Assembly: GCA_037176885.1 (NCBI GenBank)
Contig: JAWWNJ010000052.1
Coordinates: forward strand, 1,116,001 to 1,180,000
Reading direction: 5' to 3'
DNA: 64,000 nt
Source of the DNA: Favolaschia claudopus
Lineage: Eukaryota; Basidiomycota; Agaricomycetes; Agaricales; Mycenaceae
In this document: piece after piece, positions 55,046 to 64,000 of the stretch
Layout: each line of letters begins with the position of its first letter
Position numbering within the stretch: the stretch's first letter is position 1
The notes under the pieces: model-generated
The model's input: the letters and a program-made list of their open reading frames with translations, nothing else
Told to the model about the DNA's origin: nothing
Database searches by the model: none
Made by a program: the position numbers and the translations under genes

Positions 55046-55428
55046 TACAGTCGTTTTGGAAACAATATACGGGTTTTGATTGAGTGGTGCTCGTTCGTTT
55101 GTGCTTACGTTTGTTGACGATTCTGTCATCGGCAAAGCCGGGAGCATCCACTTTGTGGAGCGTTGCCGCACCACATCAAGTGCCGCTGGTACCTTGTTTT
55201 GGCCCTTGCTTGCAAGTCACGGCCCTGTCGAACTCTGGGCAAGTAGCAGCTGAGTCTTGATCCTCAGTTCTGTTAACCCCCTGTTTTTCCCTGGTGTTCT
55301 CTGGGAGGCGGAAGCAAAACTCAGATTCGGCTGAGGTGGAGCTGGTGACGGGAAGCAAAACAAAGGTAAGCACAAACAAATGAGCACCACTCGATCAAAA
55401 CCCGTATATTGTTTCCAAAACGGCTGTA
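55046..55428. mobile_element. MITE-A copy 7, inverted orientation
   Basis: It is complete at 383 bp, with TA borders, and in reverse orientation relative to the other copies. One end carries a substitution (TACAGTCGTTTTGGAAAC). The body is closely similar to the others, including 'cccctgtttttccctggtgt'. Confidence 0.85.
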
Positions 55429-55537
55429 GTACTCTACATGTTAGCGCGCAAATGATTCGCTTTGTTCAAGCTTTGCCACATGCTGCAAGTAAGTATAAAT
55501 TTCCTCGCTGGAGGTGGATTCTGTGTGTAAGGTAACC
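55429..55537. other. Spacer
   Basis: No feature is seen between MITE-A copy 7 and the tandem repeat. Confidence 0.4.
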
Positions 55538-55849
55538 TAGTACAGTGTAGTAAGACTCGATGGTGATCAACTTTGATGTTTTTGATCTCTGCCCGGCAAA
55601 TGTATCGCAAAAATTCCAAGGTTCTTCAGGCAACTACTAGAAGATACAACAAGTAGATATACAATAAAGCTATGGCCAGTTTTAATTTGAAATGTAGTAC
55701 AGTGTAGTAAGGCTCGATGGTGATCAATTTTGATGTTTTTGATCTCTCCGGCAAATGTATCGCAAAAATTCCAAGGTTCTTCAGGCAACTACTAGAAGAT
55801 ACAACAAGTAGATATACAATAAAGCTATGGCCAATTTTAATTTGAAATG
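55538..55849. repeat. Tandem duplication of a 155-157 bp unit
   Basis: Two units (55538-55694, 55695-55849) start 'tagtacagtgtagtaa' and end 'tttaatttgaaatg'. They differ by three substitutions and a 2-bp indel. A third unit starts with 'tagtac' at 55850 and diverges at once. The last unit lies beside the pogo-like gene. Confidence 0.9.
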
Positions 55850-55886
55850 TAGTACGACGATCGAAACAAAATATTGATCCCAAATG

Positions 55887-56500
55887 TCACAATTCTGGCT
55901 CCTTGGTGAACGCATGTCGCACGTCACCTTTCTCATTCGGCTCGTCCTCCTCGTCCTCATCCTCATCCTCCACGACCGGCAGCTTCGGTTTCTTGCCCAA
56001 TTTTGGCTTCGGGGGCAGGTCTTTCTTCTTCAAACCAGTTTCCTGCAGCTTGGAGCACTTGGAAGTCCAGTTCTCGACCGCAGCATTGTGCTGGCGCTTC
56101 ATCTCAGCCTACTCCTGCTCAATCTCTGCTCGCAGCTCCTTCCTTTGCTCCCGCTCGACCCTCTTCTTCTCCTTCCCAGCTTCCTTCGCCCGCCCTCTTC
56201 CCCTCGTTGATCTCATTAGGATGAGGGGAAGCCTCGATCCGCGGACTCGCGCATGAACTGCACGAGTGCCCACTCCGTGACGATGGGGACTTTTTGCTGC
56301 TTTTGGTTTGCTTCTCGAATACTTTGACCACCTTGTACTCGTCGAGATAGTGTCATCGTATTTGAATGACAATTGCGGGCTTGCCTAGGGTGGCGGGCTT
56401 GACGCGCTCCCGCTCGTACTCCGCCAGTGCCGCCGCTATATTTGCTTCTTTTCGTCGACTCTTCTCATGGGCTTTGACCCGGTCGGACTTTGCACAAGAG
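55887..56500 (-). pseudogene. pogo-like transposase with deleted core
   Basis: On the minus strand, from about 56490: VKAHEKSRRKEANIAAALAE, then a stop, VPIVTEWALVQFMRESADRG (about 56290-56230), which is the CENP-B-type helix-turn-helix pattern of pogo transposases. Directly after it comes a charged helix (KKRVEREQRKELRAEIEQE) and the acidic-basic tail MKRQHNAAVENWTSKCSK ... EDEDEDEEDE, ending at 55887. The DDE catalytic domain expected between these parts is absent. Several stops and shifts are present, so the copy is dead. Confidence 0.5.
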
Positions 56501-57463
56501 GTGAATTTGTATTACTCGTGGTCTTTGGGAACCAAGGAAAATATCCAAGACATTTGAGACCTTTTGATTTATTTTTCCGAGTTTTTCAGAGTTTTTGCAT
56601 TCACGTACTCTAGCGCGGGGGAGAACCCTGCGGACCCCCCTTGGCGCTCGCCGCGTGGTGCTCCCTAGTGTGGGGTCAGTCAATAGCGGTCAATAGACCT
56701 TATTAGCAGCGGCCTGAAATCTATTTGAAAGTCGTGAAACCAAATTTAAACCAGAAATTCACTTTTTTAATCAAGCAGAGAAAATGATGGACGCGGTGGG
56801 GCTGTTTGACACACGTCCTAAATTGGTGCGTCTCGGCTAACTCCGAAGTAACTCGGCACTTCGCCTTGCCAGCGCAGACACTCACTCTGCTGTCGGGAAA
56901 AACCAAACTACTGTGCTATTTCATTCAATTCGACATTACGTAATCATCTGACTTCCGCCAGAAAATCCGATAAATCGAGAAAAAATTATTGCCGCAATAA
57001 AAATATCTCGATGTGACGCGTGACTGTCTACAGTATACATTGTATGCACGGCACATGCGGCCGCAAACAAGTCACATCCCCTCAAACCCGGCACTTGAGC
57101 CGTAAATGTGCCATGTGCCAGGCAAAACACGGCACATTGGTGGGAGGTGTATCCGCCGTTGACTGATGAGGTCGAACGAGTCAACTTAGTCAAGACTCAG
57201 AGTCTCAGGCGTCGTAGTCGATATATTGTGTATGCATTAAATACTTTAGTATGCCAAAACTTCCTCCGAGCGAGTCGAAGTCACAATGTTGCCTTTGTCA
57301 ACTTCTTTTCCGTTCCCGCGGCGTGACTTTTTTTTTGACGGAGAGACCTACGCCTCCCCCAGTCTGACATTGCCGAATAGGTAAATACTTACTTACGTCT
57401 GTCTGGAGACTAAGTACTTTTTCGGAAGCTCCCCGAAGAAAACAAAACAAAACAAAAGTAGTA
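56501..57463. other. Long stretch without a recognisable gene
   Basis: The 57030-57140 part contains repeated 'cggcaca' words ('cacggcacatg', 'acacggcacat'). 57330-57440 has 'acttactta' and an aaaac run before the ATG at 57464. No gene is recognised. Confidence 0.4.
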
Positions 57464-58045
57464 ATGGCCACGTGCTTCGTTGCTGTTGCGCCTGCCTTTG
57501 ACCAACCTTTGGCTGAGCTTATGTCTCAAATCACAGATTCATCTCTGAGCCGCGCGGTATTAGACTTTCTGCGCGATGCGAGTGCCTTGGTACGGTCTAG
57601 CGAAGTCTTTCCTAGCCTCGTTTCTTATTGAATTTAGCAACCTTTCGTTACGCAATGGCCACCTGAGGACCATTACCGACAACTTTTCGAAAAGTGTCAC
57701 GCCTTGGCTACCACACCTTTGAACCTCTTTCATACTGATTCCAAAGCCGGGGCAGCTTCCACCGGCGAGACCCGAAACTGTTGTGGCCGCTCCAGTGGAC
57801 TCTTACCCAGCCGTGGCGTCGGGGGCGCAGATCCTCCCTCGGTGGCCATTCATTGGCCCATCACCTTCGGCCACAAACATCTCGCCGCCGAACGAGATGA
57901 AAGACATCGGGCGAGCAGCCTCCGTTTTGCCACAGTCGCCATTACACAGTTCACCCCAGCACACAGACGCTGAAGTGCTAAACCTGGACAATGATGTGGC
58001 AGCGTCATATTCTCAGATTCTCGAGGCAAAGTTGGACCAGTGACT
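57464..58045 (+). CDS. Hypothetical protein, two exons, possibly broken
   Basis: ATG at 57464 begins MATCFVAVAPAFDQPLAEL and runs to GCC TTG at 57589. A 48-bp intron (57590-57637, gtacgg..tttag) leads to QPFVTQWPPEDHYRQLFEKC. Near 57750 the likely frame changes: VVAAPVDSYPAVASGAQILP to a stop at 58045 (…SQILEAKLDQ) has better composition. A one-base change or an unseen intron would explain it. The product would be about 180 residues, Pro/Ser-rich at its end. I do not recognise the family. Confidence 0.35.
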
Positions 58046-59121
58046 TGGACTGTGGAGTACATAAATGACCAAAGTTCGTATCTACTCTTCGCGTTGTCTA
58101 GCATTCGGATTGACCTTGAACTTGTTTCCAGGCAAATCGTGTCACAAAGACGTTTGGTAGAACCTCAATGCAGCTACTCAATCGATACCAACCACAATTT
58201 AAACCGAGAGATCATATGAGGTTTCTTCATAAGTCAGACGTTATAGTGTGATCGTTGTCCCATCTTCCCTCGCCCGGCTTACAGAAGAGGGGGAGCTTGC
58301 GTGAATTCCGTGTTCCCTCCCTAAGCGAGTTGACAGACAAACCTGATCCGAGAACGCCCGAAAGCTCGTACAGCGGCGCAATCAGGAGAAACTGCAGTAA
58401 AGAAATACTCTCAGCCAAGGGCTGGCATCAATAGGAAATTAAGTATAAGGAGCCCTCCCGACTTTCGAAGAAACCACAAAGGCAGGAGTACCATAAGTTC
58501 AGTTCACGCGGTTCTGAATACCTGTCAAATTAATTCCATTGCCCCTTGGTTCCCCCCAAAAAAAGGATCAGAGCCATTAGCCCGAGCAGCAGTCAAAATT
58601 GCACAAATTCCTGAATTCAGCTCTATGGTACGATGGGGTGAGCGAGGATGAACCCATTGCCCCACTCTGTGACTGCCTCTTCGGAAATTGCGAAGACTTC
58701 TACCAATGGGGTTATCGATGAACAAATAGAGGGAGGGTGGGTGGGAGAAGCAGAGCGACGTGAAATCGGAACGTTCGTGAGTGCGGAAAATGAGATGAGG
58801 TGATCGAAGAAAGAGAAAGGTCCGGAACTAGTCGGCTCCGCTTTACCTCTCTCACAAAACGGCACACTGTCTTCACAGGCTCAGACAGTGTTGTTCAATT
58901 GCTTCGTTCGGTTCGGGACGGAGACAGCCACATAGGTGTGAGTGTGGGAGCACGCCGCGGTGGCATACTTGAACCGCTGGCGCCCAGGGCGTGGGGCGAT
59001 GGGGTGCGCCCAAAACAGAGACGCCCAGACGAGGGCAACCCACGCGCCCGCGGCTAACCCACAAGAAAAGGCGGCGCCCAAAACAAAACGAGAAGCAAAT
59101 TTACAGCAGAGGGGCTGATGT
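58046..59121. other. Stretch with a dispersed repeat and no firm gene
   Basis: 58270-58640 carries the dispersed repeat below. 58640-59121 has short open frames without recognisable content and directly follows the end of the truncated copia frame (minus strand), where reverse-transcriptase sequence would be expected but is not found. Confidence 0.4.
58270..58640. repeat. Dispersed repeat shared with 13660-13920
   Basis: 'atactctcagccaaggg', 'aagtataaggag' and 'aattgcacaaattcctg' are shared with the earlier copy. 'gaggggg agcttgcg' at 58287-58302 recalls inverted 'cgcaagctccccctc' at about 14071-14085, so the copies may be fragments of a retroelement with a polypurine tract. Confidence 0.5.
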
Positions 59122-61827
59122 TTATTGAACTGAATTTTTGTTGCTTGTTACGAATTGCCAATGACCGAGATTTGTTTTGTGAATGTCGCCAAGTCGGTAA
59201 GAGTGTGAATGAATCTTGCAGGACAGAATTTGATCTGGCGGATCAGCCTGACTTAGATTATCCCCCACTGAACCTCGTATCGGGTGAGGCAAAGTGTCCA
59301 GTTCACCATCATCGTCATCATCACCATAATATGGGGTAGACCTCTTCCGCAGTGTCTGAGCAAAATCCTCATATTCTTTCCTAGATGTAGCAGGTGCCTC
59401 AAGCTTTGGTTCTATAGGTGAATCAAGTTCCTGGTCATCAAACCGAACATGCCTAGATGTGATGGTTTCACCATCAGAACCATCTTTGTTGATTACTAGC
59501 AAGTCATACGCTTTACTGTTTTCATGGTAGCCAACAAAGATGCAACGCTTTGCTTTATCGCCAAATTTCTGCTTGTGACGCCTTTCTTTAGGAATCAGAG
59601 GATAAGCTCTACAGCCAAAGGGATGCAGGTGTCGTATGTTTATTGGACGGTCAAAAAGTTTCTCATGAGGGATCTCAAATTCCTGTGCTGAAGTAGGTGT
59701 TCTATTCACAGTATAACCAGCTGCTCGCATTGCTAAGACCCAAAATTTACGAGGAAGGCGTGAGGCAATCAACATAGTTGTAGCTCTGGAAACAAGTGTT
59801 TGATTCATTCGCTCTGCTACTCCGTTTTGCTCTGGAGTGTAAGGTGCTGTTGTTTCATGGATGATGCCTAGACGTTTGAATTCTGTTTCCATTTGATGAG
59901 ACGTGAATTCACCACCCCCATCTGTGCGAAAGAATCGAGTCCAGCCCTCACAGAATTCCCAATTAGCAATTTGAGCACGAAAATGAGCCTCAGTAGATTT
60001 TCGCCATTCTTTGAGTCTTGAATAGACTTGGGATTTCTTTTGGGCAAATAGAATCCACACCTCAGAGGAATGATGATCTATAAGGACCACCCAGTAGCGT
60101 ATTCCACCTGGGCCTTCAGGTGTTACTGGACCACCAACATCAGATGATACAATATCTAAAGGACCACGAGCTTTGGTTTGACTTTTGGAAAATGGTAATT
60201 TCTTCATTTTCCCAAGAACACAGGGTTCACAGAATTTGGGGATTCCTGTCAAGGATGTAATTTCACCAAGTTGGCCTTTAGCAACAGATTTCTGTAATAG
60301 TTGGAAATTTGTATGACCAGATATTCGATGAAGATGATTGATATCCATAGCAAATAGTGCATGTGGATCTTCACTCAAAGGAGTATAGACAATGTGGTAC
60401 AGTCCCTTCCGATGCTTGGCTTCAATCATTCTTTGCCCTTTTGGGTTTCGAACAATGCAGACATCTGCTTCGAACATGCAATTGTATCCCTTTTTAGCCA
60501 TTTGTTGCACTGAGACAAGTGTGATACCAAAGGATGGGACATGTAATGCACGTAGAGAGACATCAGACATCCCTCGCTTTGTTTTGCAAGATAGACGGAT
60601 GGTTCCAGTTCCAACTGCATCACAATATGTGTCATTACCAAGCCGCACCCTTTTTGGTGGAGTGAGTACTTTATAAGAACCTGTCTCAAACCATGCCTCA
60701 TTTGGTGTCATGGTGGTCGAAGCTCCAGAGTCAATTACCACAGCTTTGGATGAAGGGTTTGCATCACTCAAAAGATAAGCAGACATAGCAGCATAAGATT
60801 TCTGGGAAACAACAGGTACAGCTAAATGTCCATGTTCAGAGTCATCGGAATCAGATTCAGAATCTGTAGTAGCAGAGGCATTTGCCTTGTCACGGCGCTT
60901 TCTAGGTCTCGCTTTCTCAGACTTCTGCTTGTCATTCTTCTTGGAGTCCTTTGATCCCTGCGCTAGATTCTTCAACTGATAGCAGTTATCGGAAGTATGG
61001 GATTTGTTTTGTCCATGTATAAAGCAATGTTTATCGCCCTTGGCAGATGGCTTTCCTTTGCCAGGGTTTGTGGATTTAGCAGCTAGAGCAGTGTCGTCGC
61101 TGTTCTCACTCTTTGGCAGTTTACCAAGAGTGATTAGGCGAGCACGAGCTTTATCCCAAGTTATGCCTGTACCAAGAGAGGACACAATGTTCCCTTTAAT
61201 GCCTGTCCAGTAGCTATCATCTGGTAGAGTGCTGACCAGAATGAGAGGCTGAAGCTCTGGGGGAAATGGAAATTCCAGGCGTGCAAGCCTATCAAAACAG
61301 GTCTTGACAGCAGCTACATGAGAAAGAATCTTGTTGCGATCCATGAGCTCTGGTTCGCCTTCAATAACGAGCTTGGTGCTAAAATGTTCTGCTAGAACAC
61401 CCATTGCGGAATCGGCACGATTTTCTGCTTCAAAGCGCTGGCGCAGTTTGGCCCAGAGAATTCCAGCATTAGATTCGTTGACATACTCTGTGCGCAGTTC
61501 TGCTGAAAGAAGCTTCTGAATGACACCTAAAGCACGGCTATTACGTTCGCCAGGGGTATCCTTGAAAGCTACGCCAGCAACAGGAGCTGTGGCAGGCAGA
61601 GGAGTAACAGCAGCAGCAGCAACGGTGGCATCAGCTGCATTTGCAGCGAGGATACCAGATTCAAGCAGAGTGTAGACTCCCTGTAGGCGCAGTTCCACTG
61701 TAGCATTAACATGAAAAATCGGCCAGTCTTCTGCTCCGGAAAGCTCAGAAGAAGCCGAGTTTGCCGCAGTTGACATTGTGTGAGAAGTCCGAGGTGAGAT
61801 AACCAGAGTCCGAGGGAATTTCGGCAA
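59122..61827 (-). CDS. Ty1/copia gag-protease-integrase polyprotein lacking reverse transcriptase
   Basis: The 901-residue open frame has a copia-type gag (about 30-240), a CCHC-like knuckle (CFIHGQNKSHTSDNCYQ, 268-283), the aspartic protease site VIDSGASTTMT (Asp 366), the GAG-pre-integrase region (LHRISGHTNFQ ... CEPCVLGKMKKLPF, 496-546) and the integrase core with D563 (SSDVGG), D635 (RTDGGGEFT) and E671 (NGVAERMNQ), then FGCRAYPLIP. After about residue 830 the text no longer looks like copia, and it ends at 901, whereas copia polyproteins normally continue with RT and RNase H to about 1400 residues. No 3' LTR is seen below 59122. The 5' LTR is at 61954-62258. The frame is intact, so the loss was a single deletion or recombination. 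Confidence 0.85.
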   Translation of the reverse strand: MPKFPRTLVISPRTSHTMSTAANSASSELSGAEDWPIFHVNATVELRLQGVYTLLESGILAANAADATVAAAAVTPLPATAPVAGVAFKDTPGERNSRALGVIQKLLSAELRTEYVNESNAGILWAKLRQRFEAENRADSAMGVLAEHFSTKLVIEGEPELMDRNKILSHVAAVKTCFDRLARLEFPFPPELQPLILVSTLPDDSYWTGIKGNIVSSLGTGITWDKARARLITLGKLPKSENSDDTALAAKSTNPGKGKPSAKGDKHCFIHGQNKSHTSDNCYQLKNLAQGSKDSKKNDKQKSEKARPRKRRDKANASATTDSESDSDDSEHGHLAVPVVSQKSYAAMSAYLLSDANPSSKAVVIDSGASTTMTPNEAWFETGSYKVLTPPKRVRLGNDTYCDAVGTGTIRLSCKTKRGMSDVSLRALHVPSFGITLVSVQQMAKKGYNCMFEADVCIVRNPKGQRMIEAKHRKGLYHIVYTPLSEDPHALFAMDINHLHRISGHTNFQLLQKSVAKGQLGEITSLTGIPKFCEPCVLGKMKKLPFSKSQTKARGPLDIVSSDVGGPVTPEGPGGIRYWVVLIDHHSSEVWILFAQKKSQVYSRLKEWRKSTEAHFRAQIANWEFCEGWTRFFRTDGGGEFTSHQMETEFKRLGIIHETTAPYTPEQNGVAERMNQTLVSRATTMLIASRLPRKFWVLAMRAAGYTVNRTPTSAQEFEIPHEKLFDRPINIRHLHPFGCRAYPLIPKERRHKQKFGDKAKRCIFVGYHENSKAYDLLVINKDGSDGETITSRHVRFDDQELDSPIEPKLEAPATSRKEYEDFAQTLRKRSTPYYGDDDDDGELDTLPHPIRGSVGDNLSQADPPDQILSCKIHSHSYRLGDIHKTNLGHWQFVTSNKNSVQ

Positions 61828-61953
61828 CAGGTCGTGTGATTGATTGATTGATACAAGTCTGTGCTTGTGATGCTTCGAGCTCTGATGAGCGAGCAGGTGA
61901 GTCTTCCAATAGGTACGTCTTCAGAGAGCTAGCGCTCGGTGGCCCATAACCTA

Positions 61954-62258
61954 ACAGAATCTGAAAATGCGCGGAAGGCGCAATAACCTCAGTCTCCCGC
62001 AATGTGGGATGAAAGACTTTATATTAAATACCTGAAAATGCGCGGAAGGCGCAATAACTACACAATGAGTAAGTAAATACAAGTAGGTAGATAGATAGAG
62101 AACTCACCCTCAGTCTCCCGCAATGTGGGATGAAAGACTGAGGGTGGTGGACAGACGAGCGCGGTTTATATGTAAGAACAAGGCTGTATGATAAGTACAG
62201 ATATCTATCAAGGGCCGGAGCGGCGGGGCGGCTACCCGGAATAATTCATATTCTGACA
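61954..62258 (-). repeat. 5' LTR of the copia element with internal duplication
   Basis: On the minus strand the LTR starts TGTCAGAATATGAATTATTC at 62258. It seems to end near 61954, followed by 'ggttatgggccaccgag', a possible primer-binding site. 'tgaaaatgcgcggaaggcgc' occurs at 61960 and 62031, and 'tcagtctcccgcaatgtggg' at 61990 and 62107, showing internal duplication. A related LTR fragment is at 10557-10722. Confidence 0.6.
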
Positions 62259-64000
62259 GTCTGAACGGCCGACGCTCTGAACGAAGCACTGGAGATGCTC
62301 GGCGCCACGCTACTCTGGACTATGGTTGTGGTTGTGTCAGGGGAACTCCCTCTTTTGGCACTACACAGCCACCTATGACGCAGGCCTCTTGCAGATTTCC
62401 CACTTTCCTGTCAAATCCCCAAAGCCCTATGTCATCGTGGAGTAAGGCATGTGACTTGGCCCATCATTGCCGATTGCTCCGAGCTTGTGAGAACTAGTTA
62501 CTATATGTTTACTGCACCTAGCGTGGGAATCCTCAGCCTTTCTTCTCTTTGGATTCTCCCTAGGACCCCCGACAACCACCTATGATGCCTGCCCGCGAAA
62601 TTTTCGATTCGGATAAAACATGCCCAAAAATTGCGCGCACCCTGCCCGGATTCGGATAAGAAATCGACCATCGACGACGCCAACCCTGCCCCACAATTCG
62701 GATAAATCATGGAGCCCAGTCAAAAGTCCACGGTATGGAGTGGAATAAAATGAGAAGAAATGAGGAGTATTCAAACCATATCACAACATCTCAAACAATC
62801 TGGAAAAGTGGCACAATTTTTGAGATATTGTGAGCTGGATTGATATCATTTGAGTACACGCACAATGCATTTCATTTCATTACACATAGTAGGAAGGGTC
62901 ATTGTTTCGTATACAGAATACTTTGGAATACTTTGAAATGGTTCGGATCCGGAGAGAGCACATGGAATGTATATTGAAAAATTGGGCTTGGATAATATTC
63001 GACAATGTAATCGATATAATGCCGCAGCCCCCCGCTGCACCGTACCTGCATACCCTGACGCGCCACTTGACTGCTACACTCAACCCTCTGGCCCCTACAC
63101 CGACACCGGCACCAAGAAATACATACACAGAAGAGTCGGCAAGAGTCGCGCTAAAGATCTCGCCCCATTAGATGACGAAGTCAAGACACAGGTGAACACA
63201 TACCAGGAACACTACCCGATTTGAAGACATCTTGCTCACTGAGACTACCGAAGTACTGAAGGTACAAGCACAACTCAAAAGAAAGTCGTCAAGAGAAATT
63301 GGAATGGAGAACGCACCCCTGGCATTGGCAATCAGGCGTCGGAAAAGTTTCGGGGGACCAATGGTCTGCGTTGAACAAGAGGTGGGCAGCAGAGAGGAGA
63401 TGGACGGCGCTGAAGAAAGCAGTGAGGGCATAGAGGCGGGCAGCACACTCTAGGAGGGAAGGTGGTGGTAGGTGGAAGAGTCTGAGAAAACAAGTCAACC
63501 ATCGTACGATTTTTATTTAAGTAATGACACAATGACGGAATCGGTTGACGACGTCGCGGCGAGCATGGTGAATGGTGTGAACTGGTGTGAGTTGACTGTT
63601 ATGAGACGAGATGGCTTGACCACCACCTATTAAGTGATCTCAGATAATTACACTCAGTTGTTGATTCCGACATTCTATCTCATACCATTCCAATCCATCC
63701 GACCGGCTTTTGACTGGGCATGGAGGCTGGGGGCCAAGGCTGGTTCAGATTCGGATAAAAGATACCCGAGACTCTTTCGGGAATCAGGTGCCGCAAAATT
63801 CGGCAAGCGAAGAACAGCATTCAAACTACATGACAAGCTTCCGCATTACTCAAAGGAGCTAGAGGAGCACCCAGACGCGTCAAGAGATAAATTGCGAATT
63901 TTTGCGATTTTAAGCCGATTTTTTTAGGCCTGGTTCACCGTCCGGATAAAGCATCGACCTCTTGGAAGGCCTGGTTCGGATTCGGATAAGATCTTCCCAT
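62259..64000. other. Terminal stretch with spaced ATTCGGATAA repeats and no firm gene
   Basis: 'ttcggataa' occurs at about 62609, 62651 and 62695, spaced 42-46 bp, and again at about 63747, 63945 and 63977. Between them a frame with KKYIHRRVGKSRAKDLAPLD (63110-63170) and MENAPLALAIRRRKSF (about 63304) looks coding-like, but I cannot name it. The spacing suggests a degenerate tandem array or the subterminal repeats of an element that runs past the window. Confidence 0.4.

Noticed and set aside
1..64000. CRISPR arrays, operons, ribosome binding sites, rho-independent terminators or prophages
   Set aside because: Short spliceosomal introns and eukaryotic transposons show a fungal nuclear genome; no array of spaced identical repeats with unique spacers is present.

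Overview
The window is a repeat-dominated stretch of a filamentous basidiomycete genome, probably an Agaricomycete. The evidence is internal: almost every protein-coding trace belongs to a transposon family common in mushrooms-forming fungi (hAT, Helitron, Plavaka/CACTA-like, MULE with FAR1-type zinc finger, Tc1/mariner- and pogo-like, DIRS-like, Ty1/copia, L1-like LINE), introns are short (about 45-60 bp, GT..AG), and the one non-transposon gene looks like a member of the alpha-kinase family that is expanded in these fungi. No species is claimed. No rRNA, CRISPR or operon-like organisation is present.

Layout. 1-3.9 kb: three copies of one repeat, two of them complete and head to tail. 4.0-9.46 kb: a MULE-like DNA transposon with inverted ends, holding a minus-strand multi-exon gene that joins a cysteine-protease-like (Ulp1-type) region, SUMO-interaction-like motifs and a FAR1-type DNA-binding domain; the transposase core is deleted and a MITE sits in the gene. 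9.5-16 kb: inverted-repeat and foldback elements and MITEs. 16.4-19 kb: a DIRS-like gag/RT/RNase H reading frame without a visible tyrosine recombinase. 20.4-22.0 kb: a degenerate Tc1/mariner-like element still bracketed by its terminal inverted repeats (TIRs). 22.3-31.2 kb: a dense nest of MITEs, a non-autonomous LTR element in two opposite copies, a Plavaka fragment and a LINE tail. 31.7-34.5 kb: a broken integrase-like transposase gene. 34.8-37.0 kb: the alpha-kinase-like gene. 38.1-53.6 kb: an L1-like LINE split exactly in its reverse-transcriptase motif A by a 12.8-kb composite insertion flanked by the 8-bp duplication GCGCTAGA. The insertion carries an apparently intact ten-exon hAT transposase gene, an OB-fold-like gene and a decayed Helitron, which is itself interrupted by a tRNA-derived SINE. 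53.6-64 kb: transposase fragments, a small hypothetical gene, and a Ty1/copia gag-protease-integrase gene that has lost its reverse transcriptase.

How the parts relate. The window is mainly a record of layered insertions. Order can be read directly: the LINE is older than the hAT composite; the Helitron gene is older than its SINE; a TACAGCTG-ended MITE is older than two hAT-type MITEs and two TACAGCCG-ended MITEs stacked inside it. One MITE family (TACAGCCG ends, about 380 bp) is present seven times with nearly identical sequence, so it moved recently. The hAT gene is the best candidate for a currently functional transposase. Most other transposase genes are broken by frameshifts, stops, deletions or insertions. 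I did not find a convincing new biological system; the most unusual items are the Ulp1-like/SIM/FAR1 fusion gene, the composite hAT insertion with its OB-fold-like passenger gene, and the nested MITE stack.
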